Assembly: GCF_009789675.1 (NCBI RefSeq) | Contig: NZ_CP046913.1 | Span: forward strand, 1,426,001-1,490,000 | Direction of reading: 5' to 3' | Length of the DNA: 64,000 nucleotides | Source of the DNA: Paraburkholderia acidisoli | Lineage (GTDB): Bacteria; Pseudomonadota; Gammaproteobacteria; Burkholderiales; Burkholderiaceae | Part shown: positions 57,905 through 64,000 of the stretch, in pieces | Numbering within the stretch: position 1 is the first letter of the stretch | Layout of the letters: every line of letters starts with the position of its first letter | Notes under the pieces: generated by a model | Seen by the model: the letters and a program-made list of their open reading frames with translations, nothing else | Told to the model about the DNA's origin: nothing | The model's database searches: none | Made by a program: the position numbers and the translations under genes

Positions 57905-59520
57905 CGCGGCTGCACGCCATGGCCTTATCGGCGCTGCTCGTCTGGGCGTGGCCGGCGGCCCATGCCCATGCCGCCGATCTGCTCGGTATCGTCGAGACCA
58001 CGCTCGATCGCGATGCCACGCTCGCGGCGGCGCGCGATGCCGCCCGCGCGGCGCAGCAAGCCGTGCCGAGAGCGCGTGCGGGTTTGCTGCCGAGCGTGCA
58101 GGGCGGTTGGGGCCGCTCGTACAACCGCATCGCGATGGACGATTTCCCGACCACGCACTACTGGCAGAACGGCTGGACGGTCGCGCTCACGCAGCCGCTC
58201 TTCGACTGGTCGCGCTGGACGGCTTACCGGCAGGCCGATTACGTGGCCGCGCGCGGCACGCTCCAGGCGGCGAGCGCGATGCAGGACGCGATCCTCGCGG
58301 CGTCGCAAGCCTACTTCGACGTGCTCGCGGCCGAAGACGAACTCGCGCGCGCCAGCGACTATCTGCATGCGCTCGACGCGCATCTCGCGCTGATACAGCG
58401 CGCGAAGGCGGCGGGCGAGGCCACGCTCGTCGACGTGCGCGAAGGCGAGGCGAGCCGCGCGCAGGCGCAGTTGCAGAGGCTCGACGCGCAAAGCCAGTTG
58501 CGTCTCGCGCGCGCCGCGCTCGAGCGTCTCGCGGGCGCGAATGCCGGAGCGCTCGCGCGCTTGCCCGCGCAGGCGAGCGCACCCGCGCTGCAGCCCGCCG
58601 ACGTCGAACCGTGGGTCACGCAGGCCGAGGCGCACGGTTACGCCGTTCAGGTCGCCGACGTCGCGCTGACGATCGCGAAGTTCGATACCGAAAAAGCGCG
58701 CGCGGGCCACTTTCCGAGCGTCGACCTGCAGATCACGCACACGCCGGCGGGCGCGGGCGGCGGCTACTCGCGCCCGACCACCACGACCACGGGCATGGCA
58801 TTCGTCACGATTCCCGTGTTCAGCGGCGGCGAGACCACGGCGCGCGTGAACGAAGCGAAGGCGCTCGAAGACAAGGCGCGCGACGAACTCGAAGCGGCCG
58901 CGCGCGACGCCGCCGCGAATGCGCGCGACGGCTGGCTGCGCGTGGCAATGGGGCGAGAGCGCGTCGCCACGCTCGCGCAACTCGTTCAGCGCAACGAGAC
59001 CTCGCTGGAGGCGACGCGCATCGGGTTCGGCGCGGGCAGCCGCACCAGCACCGACATCCTGCGCGCGACTGAAGCGCTCTATGCGAGCCGGCGCGACGCG
59101 ATCCGCGCGCGCTACGACGCGGTGCTCGCGCTGCTGCGTTTGCTGGCCCAAACGGCGACGCTCGATCTCGACGAAGTCGCGCGCATCAACACGCAGTTGT
59201 TCGCGGGCGGCGCGGCACGAAGCGAGCCGCCGCCGGTTCAGACGCCGGTGCGGATGCCGGTCGCGCCCGCGAAGCGCGAGGCCGTCGTCCCGCGCGCGAC
59301 CGCTGCCGCTGTGGGGCCGGTTCCCACAACGCAAGCCGTCGCGCGCGCTGCGCCGCAAGTGACGGCGGTGCCGCCAGTGAAACAAGCACCACCAGTGCCG
59401 CTAATGACGCAAGCCGCGCCGGTCCCCACAGTGAAGCAGGCGCCGCCCGTGCCGACCTCGGCGGAGATACTGCCCGCCGCGTCCGCGGCGCCGTCCACCT
59501 ACGCGCCTATCGTCCCCTGA
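57901..59520 (+). CDS. TolC-family outer-membrane channel with Pro-rich C-terminal tail
   Basis: 539 aa. A signal peptide (AWPAAHAHAADL) is followed by two OEP repeats (about residues 28-230 and 240-430: LLPSVQGGWGRSYNRI; GHFPSVDLQIT; ETSLEATRIGFGAGSRTSTD), i.e. a TolC-type trimeric channel. The last ~110 residues are low-complexity Pro/Ala/Val with repeated VKQAPPVP units, absent from standard TolC. Overlaps the ABC gene by ATGA, so it is a dedicated channel of this exporter. Confidence 0.92.
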   Translation: MTRLHAMALSALLVWAWPAAHAHAADLLGIVETTLDRDATLAAARDAARAAQQAVPRARAGLLPSVQGGWGRSYNRIAMDDFPTTHYWQNGWTVALTQPLFDWSRWTAYRQADYVAARGTLQAASAMQDAILAASQAYFDVLAAEDELARASDYLHALDAHLALIQRAKAAGEATLVDVREGEASRAQAQLQRLDAQSQLRLARAALERLAGANAGALARLPAQASAPALQPADVEPWVTQAEAHGYAVQVADVALTIAKFDTEKARAGHFPSVDLQITHTPAGAGGGYSRPTTTTTGMAFVTIPVFSGGETTARVNEAKALEDKARDELEAAARDAAANARDGWLRVAMGRERVATLAQLVQRNETSLEATRIGFGAGSRTSTDILRATEALYASRRDAIRARYDAVLALLRLLAQTATLDLDEVARINTQLFAGGAARSEPPPVQTPVRMPVAPAKREAVVPRATAAAVGPVPTTQAVARAAPQVTAVPPVKQAPPVPLMTQAAPVPTVKQAPPVPTSAEILPAASAAPSTYAPIVP

Positions 59521-59530
59521 ACCGCCATGA

Positions 59531-59564
59531 AAAAAGGCCCGAAGCGCAACCGGCTTCGGGCCTT
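59531..59564. terminator. Bidirectional intrinsic terminator at right edge of the insert
   Basis: AAGGCCCGAAGC (59534-59545), 7-nt loop, GCTTCGGGCCTT (59553-59564), preceded by an A tract (T tract for the minus strand). It separates convergent tolC-type gene and puuD. Confidence 0.88.
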
Positions 59565-59584
59565 CTCGTCGAGCGGCGAACGCG

Positions 59585-60781
59585 TTATTCCACCTTCGCG
59601 CCGCCCTGGAACCACGCGGCGATCTTCTGCCGTTCATCGTCGGTCATGTGCGTCACGTTGCCGAGCGGCATAGCCTTGAGCGTCACGGATTGCTGATACA
59701 GCCGCTGCGCGTTCTGCGAGATCTCGGCGGGCGTGTCGAACATCACGCCGGCGGGCGCGGCGCCCATCATCGTCGGATGCGCGGAGTGACAGGCCACGCA
59801 GCGCTGTTGCAGGATCGGCTGGATGTCGGCGAGCTTGACGGCCGGCATGTTCGCGGCTTCGGCTTGCGGCACGACCGGGCGCGGCAGCGTCCATACGAGC
59901 GCGACGAACATCAGCGCCACGCCGCCGATCGGCAGATACCAGAGCTGCTGGCCGCGATGGCGCATCACGAAGAACTGGCGAATCAGCGCGCCGGCCAGCA
60001 TGATCACCACGAGCACGGCCCAGTTGTACGCATGCGCGTAAGTCATGGCGTAGTGGTTCGAGAGCATCGCGAACACCACGGGCAGCGTGAAGTAGGTGTT
60101 GTGCACCGAACGCTGCTTGCCGCGCTTGCCGTAGATGGGGTTCGGCACCTCGCCCTTGAGCATGGCCGCCACCATCTTGCGCTGGCCCGGAATGATGACG
60201 AAGAACACGTTCGCCGACATGATCGTCGCGAGCATCGCGCCCATGATCAGATACGCGGCGCGGCCCGAGAAAATGTGGCACGCGAGATACGCGGCGATCA
60301 CCACGTAAATGCCCACGCACACGCCGAGCAGCCTGTCTTTCGCACCGAGCATGCGGCACAGCGAGTCGTACACGATCCAGCCCGCGGCGAGGAAGCCGAG
60401 CGCCGAGAAGATCGCCACCACCGGACCCATGTCGAGCACGTTCTTGTCGATGAGATACGTGTTCGGCGCCATCAGGTACAGCACCGTGAACAGCGAAGCG
60501 CCGGAGAGCCACGTGGTGTACGACGGCCATTTCGACCAGTGCAGATCGTCGGGCATTTCGGGCGGCGCGACGGTGTACTTCTGCATGTTGTAGAAGCCGC
60601 CGCCGTGCACATGCCACAGTTCGCCGAACACGCCGCGGCGGCGCTGGTTCGGGTCCGTGGGCGGTTTGAGGCTGTTGTCGAGCGCGACGAAATAGAACGA
60701 TTCGCCGATCCAGGCGATCGCGGCGATGACGTGGAACCAGCGCAGCGCGAGGTTCAGCCAGTCGGTGATAAAGCCTTCCAT
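59585..60781 (-). CDS. puuD: Urate hydroxylase PuuD (membrane protein with C-terminal cytochrome c domain)
   Basis: Oxidises urate to 5-hydroxyisourate, passing electrons to its haem. It has 398 aa. An N-terminal Urate_ox_N membrane domain has about eight segments (LALRWFHVIAAIAWIGESFY; HVHGGGFYNMQKY) and a C-terminal cytochrome c domain has QQRCVACHSAHP (C328, C331, H332) and the Met ligand region VTHMTDDERQKIAAW. Start ATG 60781 with SD GGAG. First committed enzyme of the urate pathway; the remaining enzymes lie on both sides of the insert. Confidence 0.93.
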   Translation of the reverse strand: MEGFITDWLNLALRWFHVIAAIAWIGESFYFVALDNSLKPPTDPNQRRRGVFGELWHVHGGGFYNMQKYTVAPPEMPDDLHWSKWPSYTTWLSGASLFTVLYLMAPNTYLIDKNVLDMGPVVAIFSALGFLAAGWIVYDSLCRMLGAKDRLLGVCVGIYVVIAAYLACHIFSGRAAYLIMGAMLATIMSANVFFVIIPGQRKMVAAMLKGEVPNPIYGKRGKQRSVHNTYFTLPVVFAMLSNHYAMTYAHAYNWAVLVVIMLAGALIRQFFVMRHRGQQLWYLPIGGVALMFVALVWTLPRPVVPQAEAANMPAVKLADIQPILQQRCVACHSAHPTMMGAAPAGVMFDTPAEISQNAQRLYQQSVTLKAMPLGNVTHMTDDERQKIAAWFQGGAKVE

Positions 60782-60930
60782 GAAACTCCTCCACTCCTGA
60801 TGCATTGCGCGCGCGAACAAGACCGCGCGAATCGCGGGGTAGGCGCGCCGGGCCGCTCACGGTTTGACGTGGGCCGAAGCGCTGCCGTTGTTGTTGGTAT
60901 CGATAGAAATGCGTGCCTGGACGCAGTCGC

Positions 60931-61284
60931 TCAACTGCCGCGATACGTGCTGTACGACCACGGCGAAACCAGCAGCGGCACGTGGTAGTGCGCGGCCGCG
61001 TCGGCGATGCCGAAGCGCAGCACCACGCGATCGACGAAGCGCGGTTCCGGCACGTTCGCCCCGAGCGCGGCGAAGTAGGCGCCGGCATGGAACACGAGTT
61101 CGTATTCGCCCGCGACCAGCGCTTCGGCTTCGAGCAGCGGCGCGTCGCAGCGGCCGTCGTGATTGGTGGTGACGGTCTTGAGCGCGCGGCGCGCGTCGCC
61201 GTCGAGCGCGTACAACTCGACCTTGATGCCCGCGCCGGGGCGGCCGTTTGCGGTGTCGAGCACGTGGGTAGTCAGCTTGCCCAT
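60931..61284 (-). CDS. 5-hydroxyisourate hydrolase (transthyretin-like)
   Basis: Converts 5-hydroxyisourate to OHCU, the substrate of UraD. It has 117 aa with the family's N-terminal MGKLTTHVLDTANGRPGAGI, the catalytic His/Arg residues in TTHVLD and NHDGRCDAPLL, and the diagnostic C-terminal YRGS tetrapeptide. Start at 61284; a longer reading to 61362 is rejected. Upstream of puuD in the same direction. Confidence 0.95.
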   Translation of the reverse strand: MGKLTTHVLDTANGRPGAGIKVELYALDGDARRALKTVTTNHDGRCDAPLLEAEALVAGEYELVFHAGAYFAALGANVPEPRFVDRVVLRFGIADAAAHYHVPLLVSPWSYSTYRGS

Positions 61285-61861
61285 TCGCAGTTTTCCTTGG
61301 TCAGTGCTTGTGCGATTGCGAGGTTTCGGCGGCGCCCGATCCCTCGATGCAAAAAACTGCATCGGCGGCGGATCGAGGCTCCACGTCAGTGGCTACATAC
61401 CCGTCGGCGGATCGAAGCGAGCGCCGTGAACGCATTTTAAGAACGATCGTTGCCGCCGGGCGCGAGCGATAGGAAAGATAAGACTCGCCGCATAAGGGTT
61501 GTGCCGGAGGCGCGCCGCCCGGCAGCGCCATTGCGCCCCACATTCTTGATGCCATGACCCGATCGTAGCGCCGCCAAAAATCGACCTTTATATGCGTGGC
61601 GTGAATGTGGGTATCGCAACGGCGCGAATTGCCACGATTTTTTTGGCTACCGATCGTAGCGGTCATGCGCAGCGCGTGCTGCGCGTCCCGAAGACGGCGC
61701 AGCGGTGTTTCACCGTGCGCCGGGTAACCGGGCCTGCGGCGTCCTTGCCAGGACGCGTCGGCGCCGGATTTCGGATGAGCCGTCGGTGTGGCAAGGGCGT
61801 CCTTCACAGGCTGCGCGCGTCGATCCAGGGCGCGCGGCACGACACGGAGCGAATGAGGACG
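61285..61861. promoter_or_regulatory. Divergent control region hydroxyisourate hydrolase / 8-oxoguanine deaminase
   Basis: 577 bp without a gene. It contains a hairpin CGATGCA-AAAAAC-TGCATCG (61345-61364) and two copies of GGCGGATCGA (near 61368 and 61406). Two identical CCGATCGTAGCG sites lie at 61559-61570 and 61650-61661, 91 bp apart, flanked by CATGAC and GTCATG respectively. These are candidate operators for the local GntR or LysR protein. Confidence 0.5.
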
Positions 61862-63256
61862 ATGGAACACACACGCACACAAGCGGCGCCAGGCGGCGCG
61901 CGAACGCTGCTGCTGAAAAACGCCGCCATGCTGTTGACGATGGACGCGGCACGGCGCGAGATACGCGACGGCGGCCTCTATATCGAAGGCAACCGCATTG
62001 TCGCGGTTGGACCGACGAGCGAATTGCCCGCCACGGCGGACGAGGTGATCGACGCGAGCGGCCTGATCGTCACACCGGGCCTCGTCAACACGCATCACCA
62101 CATGTATCAGAGCCTCACGCGCGCCGTGCCCGCCGCGCAGGACGCCGAGCTGTTCGGCTGGCTCACGAGTCTGTACAAGGTGTGGGCGCATCTCACGCCC
62201 GAGATGATCGAGGTGTCGACGCTCACGGCGATGGCGGAATTGCTGCTCTCGGGCTGCACCACGTCGAGCGACCATCTTTACATCTATCCGAACGGCAGCC
62301 GTCTCGACGACAGCATTCGCGCCGCGCAGCGCATCGGCATGCGTTTTCATGCGAGCCGCGGCAGCATGAGCGTCGGGCAGAAGGACGGCGGCTTGCCGCC
62401 CGATTCGGTGGTCGAGCGCGAGGACGCGATTCTCGCCGACACGCAACGCCTGATCGAGACGTATCACGACGCGGGCCGTTACGCGATGCTGCGCGTCGTG
62501 GTCGCGCCGTGCTCGCCGTTTTCGGTGAGCCGCGACCTGATGCGCGAGTCGGCGGTGCTGGCGCGGCACTACGGCGTATCGATGCATACGCATCTCGCCG
62601 AGAACGTCAACGACATCGCCTATAGCCGCGAGAAGTTCGGCATGACACCGGCGCAATATGCCGAAGACCTCGGCTGGGTCGGCCGCGACGTGTGGCATGC
62701 GCACTGCGTCCAGCTCGACGATCACGGCATCGGCCTGTTCGGGCGCACGGGCACCGGCATCGCGCATTGTCCGTGCTCGAACATGCGGCTTGCATCGGGT
62801 ATTGCGCCCGTGAAGAAGATGCGGCTCGCGGGCGTGCCGGTCGGCCTCGGGGTGGACGGCTCGGCCTCGAACGACGGTGCGCAGATGATCGGCGAGGCGC
62901 GTCAGGCCATGCTGCTCGCGCGCGTGGGCTTCGGCCCCGACGCGATGACGGCGCGCGAAGCGCTCGAGATCGCCACGCGGGGCGGCGCGCGGGTGCTGGG
63001 CCGCGACGATATCGGCGCGCTCGAGCCCGGCATGGCCGCCGACTTCGTGGCGTTCGATCTGCGCACGCCGCAGTTCGCGGGCGCGCTGCACGATCCGGTC
63101 GCGGCGCTGGTGTTCTGCGCGCCGTCACAGGTCGCGCTGAACGTGATCGACGGCCGCGTGGTGGTGAAGGACGGCGTGCTGCAAACGCTGGAACTCGGGC
63201 CGGTGATCGAGCGGCACAACGGGCTCGCCGCGCAGCTCGCGAATCTGGCGCGTTAG
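61862..63256 (+). CDS. 8-oxoguanine deaminase (amidohydrolase superfamily)
   Basis: Deaminates 8-oxoguanine directly to urate, so it feeds PuuD. It has 464 aa with metal ligands in GLVNTHHHMYQSLTRA, the HTHLAEN His pair, HAHCVQL, and Asp in GLGVDGSASNDGAQM. CPCSNMRLASGI and RGSMSVGQKDGGLPP match the Pseudomonas 8-oxoguanine deaminase group. A cytosine/isoguanine-type substrate is less likely. ATG 61862 is chosen; an in-frame ATG at 61853 is nearly as good. Confidence 0.88.
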   Translation: MEHTRTQAAPGGARTLLLKNAAMLLTMDAARREIRDGGLYIEGNRIVAVGPTSELPATADEVIDASGLIVTPGLVNTHHHMYQSLTRAVPAAQDAELFGWLTSLYKVWAHLTPEMIEVSTLTAMAELLLSGCTTSSDHLYIYPNGSRLDDSIRAAQRIGMRFHASRGSMSVGQKDGGLPPDSVVEREDAILADTQRLIETYHDAGRYAMLRVVVAPCSPFSVSRDLMRESAVLARHYGVSMHTHLAENVNDIAYSREKFGMTPAQYAEDLGWVGRDVWHAHCVQLDDHGIGLFGRTGTGIAHCPCSNMRLASGIAPVKKMRLAGVPVGLGVDGSASNDGAQMIGEARQAMLLARVGFGPDAMTAREALEIATRGGARVLGRDDIGALEPGMAADFVAFDLRTPQFAGALHDPVAALVFCAPSQVALNVIDGRVVVKDGVLQTLELGPVIERHNGLAAQLANLAR

Positions 63257-63299
63257 CGGGAAGGGGAGCGTTTCGCGCGCAACCCGCCGCGCCTGTGAA

Positions 63300-63323
63300 A
63301 AGAGCCGCGCTCAGGCGGCTCTT
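63300..63323. terminator. Bidirectional terminator-like hairpin
   Basis: AAGAGCCGC (63300-63308), GCTCAG loop, GCGGCTCTT (63315-63323), between convergent deaminase and LysR genes. Short T/A tracts. Confidence 0.75.
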
Positions 63324-63332
63324 GCGGGCGGA

Positions 63333-64000
63333 TCAAGGCTTGTCGATCAGCGTTTTGGTGGCCTCGGCGACGAGGCTGCGCAGCCAGCGCACTTCGTCGG
63401 AGTAATGGCAGCGCTCGTGCCACAGCTGGTAGTACTGCATCGGCGGAAAGTCGAGCGGCGCCGGCACGACCGTGAGCGGCAGGAAGCGCGCGTAGTGATC
63501 GGCGAACAGGCGCGTGGTCGTGAAGATCAGATCCGACTTGATGAGCACGTACGGCGCGAGATTGAAGTACGGCAGCGTGACGACCACGTGGCGCTTGAGG
63601 CGCTCGCGCGCGAGATGCACGTCGATGGCGCCGCGCTGGCCCACGGAGTAGGGCGTGGGCGCGAGATGCGGCGCGTTGAGGTACTGGTCGAGCGTGAGGC
63701 CGCCGCGCTTGGCGAACGGATGCGTGTTGCTCATCAGGCACACGATCTGGTCGACGAACAGATTCGAGAGGTGCAGCTGCTCGGGCGGTTCGGGCCAGTT
63801 ACCGATGACGATGTCGAGCTTGCCCTCCTCGAGCGCGAGTTCGTAGTCGAACGCGGGCCCGAGCGAATGGAATTCGAGCGTGGCATTGGGCGCGGCCTGG
63901 CGGAAGCGCTCGACCACGGTGGGCACGAACAGCACGTTGAGATAGTCGGGGCAGCCGATGCGGTAACAGCGGATAGACGTGGCCGGATCGAAATTGTGCT
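63333..64000 (-). CDS. LysR-type transcriptional regulator, effector-binding part (N-terminus outside window)
   Basis: About 222 C-terminal residues, open to the window edge. The LysR substrate-binding fold is visible: a first strand (CYRIGCPDYLNVLFVPTVVE) and DIVIGNWPEPPEQLHLSNLF, VDQIVCLMSNTHPFAKRG, with the C-terminal PMQYYQLWHERCHYSDEVRW typical of NodD/PcaQ-like members. The HTH lies outside. Adjacent to the 8-oxoguanine deaminase, so it may control the right half of the urate locus. Confidence 0.9.
   Translation of the reverse strand, partial: HNFDPATSIRCYRIGCPDYLNVLFVPTVVERFRQAAPNATLEFHSLGPAFDYELALEEGKLDIVIGNWPEPPEQLHLSNLFVDQIVCLMSNTHPFAKRGGLTLDQYLNAPHLAPTPYSVGQRGAIDVHLARERLKRHVVVTLPYFNLAPYVLIKSDLIFTTTRLFADHYARFLPLTVVPAPLDFPPMQYYQLWHERCHYSDEVRWLRSLVAEATKTLIDKP

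Noticed and set aside
49135..59564. Insert considered as a prophage or integrative element
   Set aside because: No integrase, transposase, phage structural gene, tRNA or flanking direct repeat was found by eye; terminator hairpins at the edges differ in sequence.

Overview
The window is high-GC DNA from a beta-proteobacterium of the Burkholderiaceae. The proteins look most like those of Paraburkholderia/Burkholderia. The evidence is the gene order map / rpsB-tsf-pyrH-frr-uppS-cdsA-dxr-rseP-bamA-ompH-lpxD-fabZ-lpxA-lpxB-rnhB, the ppsR/ppsA pair, the smpB/ratA-rnfH pair and the guaB-X-guaA arrangement. The genus is an inference; no 16S rRNA or tRNA gene was seen.

Layout. (1) 1-2334, minus strand: the start of glnD (cut by the window edge) and map. 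(2) 2693-19397, plus strand: ribosomal protein S2, EF-Ts, UMP kinase and ribosome recycling factor, followed by isoprenoid and phospholipid precursors (uppS, cdsA, dxr), envelope biogenesis (rseP, bamA, ompH/skp), lipid A synthesis (lpxD, fabZ, lpxA, lpxB), rnhB and a SpoU-type RNA methyltransferase. (3) 19486-32456: ppsR/ppsA, nfeD/qmcA, smpB/ratA/rnfH, an EamA-type transporter, guaB, a membrane protein, guaA and a 2'-5' RNA ligase-like protein. (4) 32518-42051, accessory metabolism: a CUT2-type ABC transporter on the minus strand, an Lrp-type regulator divergent from an aromatic amino acid permease and tyrB, a small Cys/Gly-rich lipoprotein, a DUF1992 protein, tadA and an LD-carboxypeptidase.

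(5) 42180-64000: a purine/urate catabolism locus. A GntR regulator, NCS1 permease, allantoin racemase, PuuE allantoinase, UraD, allantoicase and ureidoglycolate lyase lie on the left. PuuD urate hydroxylase, hydroxyisourate hydrolase, an 8-oxoguanine deaminase and a LysR regulator lie on the right. Together they cover 8-oxoguanine -> urate -> 5-hydroxyisourate -> OHCU -> allantoin -> allantoate -> ureidoglycolate -> glyoxylate plus urea.

(6) About 10.4 kb (49227-59520) sits between these two halves and has no link to purines. It holds a 1236-aa trimeric autotransporter adhesin on the minus strand and, divergent from it across an AT-rich intergenic region, a compact five-gene unit. This unit is a 38-codon precursor-like peptide with a double-glycine-type leader and a CCKCC core (53325-53441), an HtrB/LpxL-like acyltransferase homologue, an HlyD-type adaptor, an ABC transporter with an intact C39 peptidase domain, and a TolC-type outer-membrane channel. 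I read it as a complete export system for a Cys-rich, Pro/Ala-tailed secreted peptide (RiPP or microcin-like), possibly lipid-modified. It is the strongest candidate here for an undescribed system. Its product and function are inference.
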